Shown here: in pieces, positions 7,080-14,758 of the stretch
How the letters are laid out: each line of letters starts with the position of its first letter
Numbering within the stretch: the first letter of the stretch is position 1
Assembly: GCF_030848575.1 (NCBI RefSeq)
Contig: NZ_JAVDDX010000001.1
Span: 434,001 to 498,000 of the forward strand
Direction: 5' to 3'
DNA: 64,000 nucleotides
Origin: Haloarcula sp. H-GB4
GTDB taxonomy: Archaea > Halobacteriota > Halobacteria > Halobacteriales > Haloarculaceae
Made by a program: the position numbers and the translations under genes
The notes under the pieces: model-generated
Databases searched by the model: none
What the model was told of the DNA's origin: nothing
The model's input: only the letters and a program-made list of their open reading frames with translations

Positions 7080-8153
7080 ATGCGCGGGAAACTCGACCTT
7101 GACGAGCAGCCGCTTGTGCTGATCTGGGAAGTGACACAGGCCTGTGAACTGGCTTGCAAACACTGCCGGGCCGACGCCCAACCCCGCCGACATCCCGACG
7201 AACTCTCGACGGCAGAGGGGAAGGCACTGCTGGATCAGGCCCGCGACTTTGGCGACGGCCAACTGGTCGTCCTCTCGGGCGGGGACCCGCTCGCTCGGGA
7301 AGATCTCCCGGAACTCGTCGACTACGGGACCGAGCAGGGGCTTCGGATGACGCTGACGCCCAGCGGGACGAACTCCATCACGCGAGACCGACTAATCGAA
7401 CTCGACGACGCCGGACTCCGGCGGCTGGCCCTGTCCATCGACGGCGGCGACAGCGAGTCTCATGATACCTTCCGGGGTGAGTCCGGGAGCTTCGAGGCGA
7501 CGATGGAGGCCGCCGAGGCGGCTCGTGACCTCGATATTCCACTGCAGATCAACACCACCGTCAGTGCAGAAACGGTCGAGCAACTGCCGGCTATCCGGAA
7601 CCTCGTTGCGGACCTCGACGCGGTGCTGTGGTCGGTGTTTTTCCTCGTTCCGGTCGGCCGCGGGCGAGTGTTGACGCCGATTGATCCCGAGCGAGCGGAG
7701 CGCGTGCTGTCGTGGCTCCACGAGGTCAGCGACGAGGCCCCGTTCGGCCTCAAGACGACTGAAGCGCCCCACTACCGGCGCGTCGCGATGCAGAATCAGG
7801 AGGAGGGGGCCAGCGGGCTCAAACGCCGGAGGGGCATTCGCGCTGGCAAGGGATTCGCCTTCGTGAGCCACACCGGCGAGGTGTTCCCCTCCGGGTTCCT
7901 GCCGAAATCGGCTGGTAGCGTCCGCGAGGAAAGCGTCGTAGACATCTATCGGGAGTCATCCCTGTTCCAGCAACTCAGGGATGATGACGCGCTGACGGGC
8001 AAATGCGGGGCCTGTCGATACCGAACAGTCTGTGGCGGCAGCCGGTCGCGGGCGTATGCGACGACAGGGGACCCGCTGGCTGCGGACCCGCTGTGTGACT
8101 ACCAGCCGGATGGGTTCGAGGGATCGGTTCCCGATCAGCACCCAGCAGATTGA
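7080..8153 (+). CDS. Radical SAM/SPASM enzyme, putative RiPP maturase
   Basis: Protein of 357 residues. The radical SAM cluster motif C-x3-C-x2-C is C22, C26, C29 (ACELACKHC). A GGDP motif follows near residue 65 (LSGGDPL), which normally contacts SAM. The C-terminal SPASM-like region holds C309, C312, C318 and C339 (GKCGACRYRTVCGG, then DPLCDY), suitable for an auxiliary Fe-S cluster. SPASM enzymes modify peptides, for example by thioether formation, or make cofactors; related haloarchaeal proteins also resemble heme-pathway AhbC/NirJ enzymes. The gene abuts the CGCGG peptide with no gap, which favours peptide modification. The exact subfamily (I suspect TIGR04053-like) needs a profile search. 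Confidence 0.85.
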   Translation: MRGKLDLDEQPLVLIWEVTQACELACKHCRADAQPRRHPDELSTAEGKALLDQARDFGDGQLVVLSGGDPLAREDLPELVDYGTEQGLRMTLTPSGTNSITRDRLIELDDAGLRRLALSIDGGDSESHDTFRGESGSFEATMEAAEAARDLDIPLQINTTVSAETVEQLPAIRNLVADLDAVLWSVFFLVPVGRGRVLTPIDPERAERVLSWLHEVSDEAPFGLKTTEAPHYRRVAMQNQEEGASGLKRRRGIRAGKGFAFVSHTGEVFPSGFLPKSAGSVREESVVDIYRESSLFQQLRDDDALTGKCGACRYRTVCGGSRSRAYATTGDPLAADPLCDYQPDGFEGSVPDQHPAD

Positions 8154-8218
8154 GGGGGTTTTTCACTCCGTGGGAACGCGCCTCGCCCGTTTTGTAACGT
8201 GGTGTCACAGTATCTCAT

Positions 8219-8866
8219 ATGAGCGACTCCGGCATCAGAGTGGAGCTGTCGGTCGACACCCCCGGGGCCTGTCCAGTGGCGAGCGTCTCAGATGAGGCGG
8301 GCACGGCAGTGACCGATGTCGCCCGAAGCAGCCCAGATGCAGACGGGCAAGTCATCGAAGAGTTCACCGCCACGGACACTGACGACGGGGAAATCGAAGC
8401 ACGGGAAGACATGGACAAAGTGTTCGCGACAGGCAATGGGACGCGCTACCAGTTTTCTCGGTCGCGAACTGAGTGCGTCTGCGAGGCGGTCGAAACATAT
8501 GACTGTCCGGTCGCGGATATCCGTGCCGAGGGCGGACAGCTCCACCTGACCTTCCACGTTCCCGATGTCGACCGGGTTCGCGCTATCGTGACGCGGCTGA
8601 AAGAACTGTATGACGGCGTCTCGCTCCGATCGATGCGGCGGAACGGCGACGTTGACCCGGTGGACTCGATTCTTGTCGACCGAAGTAAACTCACCGACCG
8701 GCAGCAAGAAGTGCTCGAAACCGCCGTTGAGATGGGGTACTTCGAGTATCCGAAAGGAGCCAACGCTGGCGACGTGGCGGCGGAACTGGATATCTCTGTC
8801 TCGACGTTCGCGGAACACCTCGCCGCCGCCCAGACGAAACTGCTCGACAGCATTGTCGCGGAGTAG
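8219..8866 (+). CDS. NarO-like cysteine-motif HTH regulator (oxygen/redox responsive)
   Basis: Protein of 215 residues. The C-terminal ~60 residues are a bat-type HTH_10 domain (LTDRQQEVLETAVEMGYFEY, DVAAELDISVSTFAEHLAAA). The N-terminal part carries C18 and then C86-x-C88-x7-C96 (TECVCEAVETYDC), that is C-Xn-C-X-C-X7-C. This is the pattern reported for Haloferax volcanii NarO, needed for activation of denitrification genes when oxygen is absent, and shared by relatives such as DmsR. An Fe-S or other redox cofactor is likely. Leaderless-type start: a TTTTGTAA element lies about 25 nt upstream. Whether it is the NarO ortholog or a paralog cannot be settled here, since no nitrate reductase lies in the window. 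Confidence 0.8.
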   Translation: MSDSGIRVELSVDTPGACPVASVSDEAGTAVTDVARSSPDADGQVIEEFTATDTDDGEIEAREDMDKVFATGNGTRYQFSRSRTECVCEAVETYDCPVADIRAEGGQLHLTFHVPDVDRVRAIVTRLKELYDGVSLRSMRRNGDVDPVDSILVDRSKLTDRQQEVLETAVEMGYFEYPKGANAGDVAAELDISVSTFAEHLAAAQTKLLDSIVAE

Positions 8867-8884
8867 GCTCGTGACGGGGAGCTC

Positions 8885-10045
8885 CTACTGCCATCGGCGA
8901 GCGAATGCCGCTAACAGGAGATACGTATAGCAGAGTGCGCCGACAACGCCAGCCACTGTGCCGACTGATCTCATCCAGCCGAACCGACCGATGAGACCGA
9001 GTAGTTGTATGCCGAGTCCACCACCAAGCAGCCCAATCGACAGCAGCGCAGTCCGGTCATCAGCGTAGGGCCAGACGCCGACGGCCGGCGGATAGAACTG
9101 GAACGTCGCCCCGACCACAGTGAGTCCGAGAAAGCCCGCCAACATCGCCCGATAGTGTGCGCTGACCAGCGCCGGGTCCCGACCGGTTGCGGCGATAATC
9201 AGTCCGAGTCCGATACCGACGACCCCGAACACCACTGCCAGTAGCACCGCGTAGAACCCGACTCGACGGCGCTCCGACCGCAGGAACAGGACCAGATATG
9301 ACAGCGTGAATCCTGCGACCGCGATAGCCTCGATGACGCCACCGACGAGGAGAAGTCCGGGTTCGAACAGCCCGAAGCCGAGCAATGCGGGACCGACAGC
9401 GCCGGCAGCGATGACTACCGTAACGATCGGTCGCGGCGCTTCGGCAACCAGAAACCGGGGAAACAGCCGGAAACCGACGCCGAAGACGAACAGCGCGGCT
9501 GTCCCCGTAGCGAGCAAGTGCGACAGTTGTTGGGGGAGTACCGACCCGAAGCCGGCGACGGTAACGAGCGCACCACCGGTCGCAAGTGCGAGGTAGCCGA
9601 GCGCTATCGGGACTGCGACGTTGGCAGTCCGGTCGACCGGCTCCCTGTGGGCGTTTGGACCGCCGGTCCCTGTTGCCACGCCAGTGACGTTGTCGCGAAT
9701 TGTCCATCCTAGCGTGCTGAGAAACACTGCGACGCCGCCGGCCCAGAGCGCAGTCCCGACTGGTCGGAGCCACGGTGGACCGAGCGGTGTAAGCGCCAGC
9801 CCTGTTGTGCCGAGGACGGACAGCGGGAACTGGACGGCAGGCCCCAGTTCCCACGCGAGGTCCCGATCGAAGTACGACGGCACAAGCGCGTAAGCCTTCC
9901 CGAACAGGACGTGCAGGACGAACCCGTACAGACCGAGCGTGACGACCACGCGGCGGGGCGCTGCGACCGCCATCGCGGCGTGGAAGCCGATGAAAAACAG
10001 CGCGCTGGCGGTGACGAACCACCGCGAGGCACGCTCGGGTCGCAT
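8885..10045 (-). CDS. Polytopic membrane protein, possibly heme-binding (oxidase subunit I/NnrS-like)
   Basis: Protein of 386 residues with about twelve hydrophobic segments and short loops. Histidines occur inside or at the edges of membrane segments: H22 (GFHAAM), H45 (LHVLFGK), a QLSHLLATG segment and an AHYRAMLAGF segment. This layout recalls heme-copper oxidase subunit I relatives and the NO-linked protein NnrS, but no classic oxidase motif is complete. It follows the DUF2249-like gene with a one-base gap, and that operon has the NarO-type element. DUF2249 proteins are often found with denitrification genes in haloarchaea, so a role in NO or respiratory stress is plausible (inference). 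Confidence 0.6.
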   Translation of the reverse strand: MRPERASRWFVTASALFFIGFHAAMAVAAPRRVVVTLGLYGFVLHVLFGKAYALVPSYFDRDLAWELGPAVQFPLSVLGTTGLALTPLGPPWLRPVGTALWAGGVAVFLSTLGWTIRDNVTGVATGTGGPNAHREPVDRTANVAVPIALGYLALATGGALVTVAGFGSVLPQQLSHLLATGTAALFVFGVGFRLFPRFLVAEAPRPIVTVVIAAGAVGPALLGFGLFEPGLLLVGGVIEAIAVAGFTLSYLVLFLRSERRRVGFYAVLLAVVFGVVGIGLGLIIAATGRDPALVSAHYRAMLAGFLGLTVVGATFQFYPPAVGVWPYADDRTALLSIGLLGGGLGIQLLGLIGRFGWMRSVGTVAGVVGALCYTYLLLAAFARRWQ

Positions 10046-10046
10046 C

Positions 10047-10280
10047 TCACTCCGGCCTGATCGTGACGTGCCACTCTTCGTCGGCGATTTGTTCCGTGTC
10101 GTACTGGTACCCTTTTTTTATGAGGACGTCGTACAGCGGCACCGGTTCGAAACTGTTCACCAACCGGAGCGCCTCGCTTTCGCTGACAGCGTCGAGGGCG
10201 CTCATAATCTGTTCGAACGGTTCCCCGTCGACATCTCGGACGTCGAGTTCCTGTACCGATTCTTGGTGATCTGTGCTCAT
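10047..10280 (-). CDS. DUF2249-like small protein
   Basis: Protein of 77 residues: an N-terminal strand (VQELDVRDVDGEPFEQIMSAL), a helix with LDAVSESEALRLVNSFEPVPLYDVL, and a C-terminal strand ending EEWHVTIRPE. The pattern of an E-P-x-P-L turn after a helix is that of DUF2249/SirA-like proteins, which often occur beside nitrite and NO metabolism genes in haloarchaea. It is the first gene of a two-gene operon with the polytopic membrane protein. The start at 10280 lies 36 nt after a NarO-type element. The biochemical function of the family is not established. Confidence 0.75.
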   Translation of the reverse strand: MSTDHQESVQELDVRDVDGEPFEQIMSALDAVSESEALRLVNSFEPVPLYDVLIKKGYQYDTEQIADEEWHVTIRPE

Positions 10281-10316
10281 ACGTCCGACAACGGTCTCCG
10301 CCAGTCAGGCGCTTGC

Positions 10317-10330
10317 CCCGAACGTGTTCG
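10317..10330 (-). promoter_or_regulatory. NarO-type element, DUF2249 operon copy
   Basis: Minus-strand reading CGAACACGTTCGGG, ending 36 nt before the ATG at 10280. The spacer to the start codon is GC-rich without a TATA-like box, again fitting activator-dependent transcription. Confidence 0.5.
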
Positions 10331-10395
10331 CCTCTGTAGCGGTACAGCACTGTGATCGGAGGCTGAAAGCCCTAGCATACTGCTATGGTATCGCG

Positions 10396-10692
10396 CTACC
10401 GAAGCGTGGTGTAGCTCAGTCCAGCAATCGCGACGAACTGTAACGAGCGCAGGACCAGTACAGCTTGCTGGACGTGTGGGTCGCCGGCGTAGAAGCTCTG
10501 CATCGAGAAGAAAAAGTAGACAGCGATGGCGTTCTCGGCGAGCATCGCGACGGCGAAAGCGATGAGGCCGGCGACGAGTCCCGTCCGGAACGTCGCGTAG
10601 TTGCGGACCCAGACGCCCAGCAGTGGGAGCAACAATAGGACGTTAAGCCCGCCAACGATGGCTGCGGCGGTGATGAGCGGTCCCATCGCCAT
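10396..10692 (-). CDS. Small three-TM membrane protein (DUF7521-like)
   Basis: Protein of 98 residues if the start is the ATG at 10692 (MAMGPLITAAAIVGG). An open frame extends upstream but would overlap the preceding regulator gene in a different reading frame. About three hydrophobic segments are visible: residues 3-22, 33-55 and 72-95. Haloarchaea commonly pair small membrane proteins of this type with a winged-helix regulator, and one lies just upstream on the same strand. The DUF7521 label is from memory of that pairing. Function unknown. Confidence 0.6.
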   Translation of the reverse strand: MAMGPLITAAAIVGGLNVLLLLPLLGVWVRNYATFRTGLVAGLIAFAVAMLAENAIAVYFFFSMQSFYAGDPHVQQAVLVLRSLQFVAIAGLSYTTLR

Positions 10693-10744
10693 CAGCACCA
10701 CCGCTCCTGTTGGCTGGCCACGGTCCGGATGGTGGTTTGTCCCC

Positions 10745-11023
10745 TCATTCGTCCATCTTCTCCACGATTTCTTCGAAGGTGTCACGGTAGTTGTCGAACC
10801 GGTCGGTCAGGAAGTAGAGTTTGGCGTACTCTTCGTCGCCGGATTCGACCACGTCGTGGTCCTCTAGCTGTTCCATGTGATGTCTGATCGTCTTGTAGCC
10901 CACGTCGAGTTCGTCGGCGAGTTCGTTGGCGTTCATCGGTCGGTCCGAGAGAGCATCGATGATACGCGCCCGGTTGGCACCGCCGCGTGTCGCCGTCAGC
11001 AGATACCAGAGCGCTTTCTCCAT
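10745..11023 (-). CDS. Winged-helix (ArsR-like) transcriptional regulator
   Basis: Protein of 92 residues from the ATG at 11023 (MEKALWYLLTATRGG). The frame is open for 30 more residues to an ATG at 11113. Residues 15-65 form a clear winged helix: GANRARIIDALSDRPMNANE, ADELDVGYKTIRHHMEQLE, DHDVVESGD. The C-terminal helix (NYRDTFEEIVEKM) probably dimerises. It lacks the cysteine pairs of metal-sensing ArsR proteins. It lies 52 bp upstream of the small membrane protein, forming a regulator-membrane protein pair. Confidence 0.8.
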   Translation of the reverse strand: MEKALWYLLTATRGGANRARIIDALSDRPMNANELADELDVGYKTIRHHMEQLEDHDVVESGDEEYAKLYFLTDRFDNYRDTFEEIVEKMDE

Positions 11024-11225
11024 CCCACTGTCCTCCCGGGAACTGTGTCTGCCCGTCGTATAGTCCTGTCTCTCCCCGTCGAACAGTGCGCTGGACTTTG
11101 ATTCATATACCACGATGGGATACGCGAGTCAAGACAGGCGGCAAATAAAGCGTTTCTTCGCACTCTCTTCCGAGACTGTTCCAATTTCGGGACGACTGTC
11201 CGCGGGCCCACTCGCTTGCGAGCGC

Positions 11226-12347
11226 TCAGCGGACCGCCGCCGTCGCGTCGGCCATGATGTCGATGGCCTCCTTCAGCGTCTCCATGTCCGTCGCGTAGGA
11301 GATGCGGGCGTAGCCAGCGCCGTGTTCGCCGAAGGCGTCGCCGGGTACGACCACGACCCCGCGGTCGATGACCTCGTCCACCCAGCCGTCGGGAACCTTC
11401 GGCATCGCGTAGAACGCGCCCTTGGGCGTGGGACAGTCCAGTCCCATCTCGTCGAGGCCATCCAGCAGCACGTCGCGGCGCTCTTGGAACGCCTCGCGCA
11501 TCTCCGCGACGGGCTCCTGTGGCCCGGTCAGCGCCGCCTCGGCGGCGTACTGTGCCGGGGCCGACGCACAGGCCTGTGCGTACTGGTGGACCCGCAGCAT
11601 CCGCTCGATGCGGTCCGTCGCCCCGGTGACCCAGCCGAGCCGCCAGCCAGTCATCGAGTACGCCTTCGAGCAGGCGTTGACGATGACGACGTTGCCCGTG
11701 TCACTGAACTCCGCCGGCGAGCGGTGCTCGCCCTCGAACACCTGGTGTTCGTACACCTCGTCGGAGATACACAGTACGTCGTGCTCATCGGCGATACGGG
11801 CGAACTCTCGCATGTCCTCGGGGGACTGCACTGCCCCGGTCGGGTTCGCGGGCGAGTTCACGACGAACGCCGCCGTGTCGTCGGTGATGGCCTCCTCGAC
11901 TATCTCGGGGGCCATCGTGAGATCCTCGCGCAGTGGGACGGGCCGCGGCGTCCCGCCTGAGAGGTGTGTCAGGGCGTCGTAGGAGACGAATCCCGGGTCT
12001 GGGAAGATAACCTCCTGTCCCGCATCAACGTGGGCTTCCAGCGCGATATGCAGCGCCTCGCTCCCACCCGACGTGGCAATGATGTCTCCGGGGTCGACGT
12101 CGAGGTCGTTATCCCGCTCGTGTTTGGCGGCGATGGCTTCTCGGAGTTCCTCAGTCCCCTTGTTCGACGTGTAAGCGTCGACCTCTCCCGCCTGAATTGC
12201 CTCGACAGCCGCTTCGCGGGCATGCTGCGGCGTCGGGAAGTCCGGCTGACCCAGGCCGAGGTTGATAGCGTCCTCGCCCGCCGCCTCGAACACTTCGCGG
12301 ATGCCCGAGATCGATACCTGCTCTACCCGCCGGGAGAATCCAGTCAT
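11226..12347 (-). CDS. Class I/II aminotransferase (AspC/ArAT-like)
   Basis: Protein of 373 residues from the ATG at 12347 (MTGFSRRVEQVSISG); the in-frame ATG at 12404 adds 19 unlikely residues. It shows the fold type I hallmarks in order: NLGLGQPDFPTP near the N terminus, a TSGGSEAL cofactor-binding turn, VNSPANPTGAV, SDEVYEH, and NACSKAYSMTGWRLGW with the PLP-binding lysine at K228. Members transfer amino groups from aspartate, alanine or aromatic amino acids to 2-oxoglutarate. The exact substrate is not assignable. It is followed on the same strand by nothing close; the thiolase gene ends 126 bp upstream. Confidence 0.88.
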   Translation of the reverse strand: MTGFSRRVEQVSISGIREVFEAAGEDAINLGLGQPDFPTPQHAREAAVEAIQAGEVDAYTSNKGTEELREAIAAKHERDNDLDVDPGDIIATSGGSEALHIALEAHVDAGQEVIFPDPGFVSYDALTHLSGGTPRPVPLREDLTMAPEIVEEAITDDTAAFVVNSPANPTGAVQSPEDMREFARIADEHDVLCISDEVYEHQVFEGEHRSPAEFSDTGNVVIVNACSKAYSMTGWRLGWVTGATDRIERMLRVHQYAQACASAPAQYAAEAALTGPQEPVAEMREAFQERRDVLLDGLDEMGLDCPTPKGAFYAMPKVPDGWVDEVIDRGVVVVPGDAFGEHGAGYARISYATDMETLKEAIDIMADATAAVR

Positions 12348-12473
12348 ACTTTCTCTGGGGGCGGCCGGCCCGATAATTCTTCCCGATTCCCCGGCCGCGC
12401 TCAACTCTCGGTGCCTCCAGCGTCACCACGCCGTGGCGGGGAGACGGTCATCCGCCTCGTCGTTGGCGGCTCC

Positions 12474-13637
12474 TCAGCGCACCACAGACATCGCAATCGC
12501 CCCGCCACCGCCGACACTCATCCCCACGATGCCGCGGTGATGGTCCGCTCGCTCCATCGCATACAGCATCGTGGTCGTGAGGATCCCACCGCTGGCCCCG
12601 ATTGGGTGGCCGAGCGCCACCGCGCCGCCGAGCGGGTTGTGCTTCTCGGCGGGGATATCGAGTTCGTCGGCGACGTATACCATCTGCGCGGCGAAGGCCT
12701 CGTTGAGTTCGAAGTGGTCCACGTCGGCCACGGTGAGGTCGTTGCGCTCCAGCAGCTTTGCAACGACGTCGCGGACGGCGATAGAGAACTCCGACGGGTC
12801 GCGGTAGGCAACCGCGTAGTCCTCGACGTGGGCCATCGGCCCCAGTCCCTCGCGCTCAACTGTCTCAGCATCGGCCAGTACCACCGCACCTGCCCCGTCA
12901 GAAAGCTTCGAGGCGTTGCCGGCGGTGATTGTCCCATCGTCCGCAAAAGCCGGTGGGAGCGCCGCCAGCTTATCCATCGTCGTGTCTGGATGCGGCCCTT
13001 CGTCCTCGGTTACAAGCCCGGCCGCTGTTTCTACGGGAACGAGTTCCTCGGTGAACTTCGCGGACCGGATAGCCTCACCGGCTCGATGATTGCTCCGCCG
13101 AGCGTACTCGTCCTGGGCCTCGCGACTGATGCCGTGCTCGGCGGCGAGTTCCTCTGTCAGCATGCCCATATGCGCGTCGTAGTGTTTGTCCCACAGCGAG
13201 TCCCAGATCATCGCATCGACGAGTTCGCTGTTTCCGTGGCGGCGACCGCCACGCATGTCCGGGACGAGATACGGCGCGTTCGACATCGACTCCATGCCGC
13301 CGGCGAGACACACCGATGCCCGACCGGCCTCAATACGGTCGGCGGCGGTCGTGATTGCTCGCAGTCCCGACCCCGACGCCTCGTTCAGTGTCGTCGCGGC
13401 GACATCGTCAGGGAGCGGCGATTCGACGACGACCTGTCTGGCCGGGACCTGACCGACGCCGGCCTGCACCGCGTTTCCAAGGCCAACCCAGTCGACACTG
13501 TCTTCATCGACGCTGGTCCGGTTGAGCAGTCCCTCGACAGCTGCACTGCCAAGCGCTATCGCGCTTCGGTCTGCAAGCCCTCCCAGCAGTTCACCGTGTG
13601 CAGTGCGTGCGCCGTCGACCAGAACCACATCAGTCAT
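12474..13637 (-). CDS. Thiolase-family protein with both catalytic cysteines replaced by serine
   Basis: Protein of 387 residues with full thiolase-fold length. The conserved landmarks NEAFAAQ and GHPIGASG (H344) are intact. The nucleophile position, normally in N-x-x-C-G/A-S-G, reads NEASGSG with S88. The second cysteine, normally C-x-G-G-G near the C terminus, reads MSVGGGG with S374. Haloarchaeal beta-ketothiolases with an atypical serine-containing active site and a separate small partner subunit have been described, so it may act with a partner or on a different acyl chemistry. No DUF35-type partner gene lies beside it. A TATA-like element overlaps the palindrome at 13661-13670, 25-30 nt upstream. 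Confidence 0.85.
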   Translation of the reverse strand: MTDVVLVDGARTAHGELLGGLADRSAIALGSAAVEGLLNRTSVDEDSVDWVGLGNAVQAGVGQVPARQVVVESPLPDDVAATTLNEASGSGLRAITTAADRIEAGRASVCLAGGMESMSNAPYLVPDMRGGRRHGNSELVDAMIWDSLWDKHYDAHMGMLTEELAAEHGISREAQDEYARRSNHRAGEAIRSAKFTEELVPVETAAGLVTEDEGPHPDTTMDKLAALPPAFADDGTITAGNASKLSDGAGAVVLADAETVEREGLGPMAHVEDYAVAYRDPSEFSIAVRDVVAKLLERNDLTVADVDHFELNEAFAAQMVYVADELDIPAEKHNPLGGAVALGHPIGASGGILTTTMLYAMERADHHRGIVGMSVGGGGAIAMSVVR

Positions 13638-13660
13638 ACGAGCTACATGAACCTAATCCT

Positions 13661-13670
13661 ACAATATTGT
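13661..13670. promoter_or_regulatory. Palindrome ACAATATTGT at the thiolase promoter
   Basis: A perfect 10-bp palindrome about 24-33 nt before the thiolase start at 13637, the position expected for the TATA box. A protein bound here would compete with TBP. It may also simply be the TATA region. Confidence 0.3.
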
Positions 13671-13692
13671 TCGCCCGACGATGGACGGCGTC

Positions 13693-13848
13693 CTACTCCT
13701 CACTCGCTGTCCGCAGTTCCTCGATAGCTGTCTCCAGTCGCCTGAGTGTCGCATCAGCGTCGGTATACCCCTGCTCGTACTCACCGTAGGCGTCGTCGGC
13801 TTCGTTCAGGAACGCCTCGACAGCGTCACGGATCTCGTTGTCGCTCAT
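13693..13848 (-). CDS. 51-residue acidic helical protein
   Basis: Reads MSDNEIRDAVEAFLNEADDA and continues to a TAG ending at 13693. The pattern of hydrophobic residues every three to four positions and a tail LETAIEELRTASEE suggest two amphipathic helices, possibly a small coiled coil. It is strongly acidic, as typical for halophile cytosolic proteins. It lies 46 bp after the winged-helix regulator gene on the same strand and 55 bp before the thiolase. No known family is recognised; it is kept because the frame is intact with a good start. Confidence 0.55.
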   Translation of the reverse strand: MSDNEIRDAVEAFLNEADDAYGEYEQGYTDADATLRRLETAIEELRTASEE

Positions 13849-13894
13849 GGCTGTCCCGACGGCAGCCGACCGGAAAAGTCCCGCTACTCGCGGG

Positions 13895-14662
13895 TCACTG
13901 CGTCACGTCGTAGTCGACGCTCGCGTCGCGAAGCGCGTCGGTCACACGCCCAACGGTGTCCTGTGTCGCGACGACGACAGCATCAAGTCCCCGCGATGCG
14001 GCGGCGGCGGCCACCTCTCCCGCCGCGAAATGCGTTGTCGGTTCGATGTCGGCATCGCGGAGCGCAACGACGGACTCGACGCCCGCTGCGGTGACGATGG
14101 GGACGTCCGCACAGGCCACAGCGATCTCGTCGATGTTCTCGACCGGCCCCGACCGTACCGGCGGGACCTGGATGACGCTAACGTGACCCGGGTTAAGATC
14201 GATGACGCCCTCGAAGCCGGTGACGCCGACGACCTCGCCCTCCGCGGCGCTGGTTGTCGTCACGCCCGTCGCGTCGCCGCCGCCGGGGTCGGCGTGCAAC
14301 AGGCCGTCCGACAGCGAGAGTGTCACCGTCTCTCCTTCTTCCAGATCCGCCGTGGCGATGGCGGCGTCCTCCTGGACACTGCCGAGCACGTCGTCGGTGA
14401 CGTGGTCGGCGAACCGGCGCACGTCGGTGGCGGACTGGAACACCCAGTCGACGCCCTCTTTGGTGACGCGGTAGCGCGACCGCCCTTCCTTCTCGACGAG
14501 GCCATCGTCGACGAGTTCGCGGATGTACTCGCTGACGGCCTGGCTCGTCACGCCGACAGCGTCGGCGATTTCGCCCTGACTCACTGCGGGCTGGCGCTCG
14601 GCAATCTCCACGAGGACCCGAAACCGCGTCGCGGCCCGCTTGTTCTCCAGGACGTCGACCAT
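13895..14662 (-). CDS. Winged-helix regulator with large C-terminal sensor domain
   Basis: Protein of 255 residues from the ATG at 14662 (MVDVLENKRAATRFRVLVEI); the frame upstream is open but reads into the divergent promoter. Residues 10-75 are a MarR/winged-helix domain (VSQGEIADAVGVTSQAVSEY, ELVDDGLVEKEGRSRYRVTKEG). Residues about 100-255 form an alpha/beta domain with VVGVTGFEGVIDLN and a final VVVATQDTVGRVTDAL, resembling ligand-binding folds; haloarchaeal relatives carry a domain listed as DUF7839 (from memory). It probably represses or activates in response to a metabolite. Divergent from the metallophosphoesterase. Confidence 0.75.
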   Translation of the reverse strand: MVDVLENKRAATRFRVLVEIAERQPAVSQGEIADAVGVTSQAVSEYIRELVDDGLVEKEGRSRYRVTKEGVDWVFQSATDVRRFADHVTDDVLGSVQEDAAIATADLEEGETVTLSLSDGLLHADPGGGDATGVTTTSAAEGEVVGVTGFEGVIDLNPGHVSVIQVPPVRSGPVENIDEIAVACADVPIVTAAGVESVVALRDADIEPTTHFAAGEVAAAAASRGLDAVVVATQDTVGRVTDALRDASVDYDVTQ

Positions 14663-14758
14663 ACAGGAGTCACGGGAGTCGCAGGTAAAAATACCACCGA
14701 CACTGTCAGGCCAAGCTATTCGGCTGTGGTCCAGACACCTGCGATGTGGCTCATCGCC

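Noticed and set aside
10693..10785. A longer N terminus for the small membrane protein at 10396-10692
   Set aside because: The extra residues overlap the upstream regulator gene and are polar without family resemblance; the membrane segment begins right after the ATG at 10692.
11964..13727. A 587-residue open frame antisense to the thiolase and aminotransferase upstream region
   Set aside because: It is the complement of a gene with clear thiolase motifs; its translation is arginine- and valine-rich without any domain, typical of a GC-rich antisense frame.
13838..14758. The upstream part of the open frame that ends with the metallophosphoesterase
   Set aside because: It is antisense to the winged-helix regulator; the protein proper starts at 14759 with a normal metal-binding fold.
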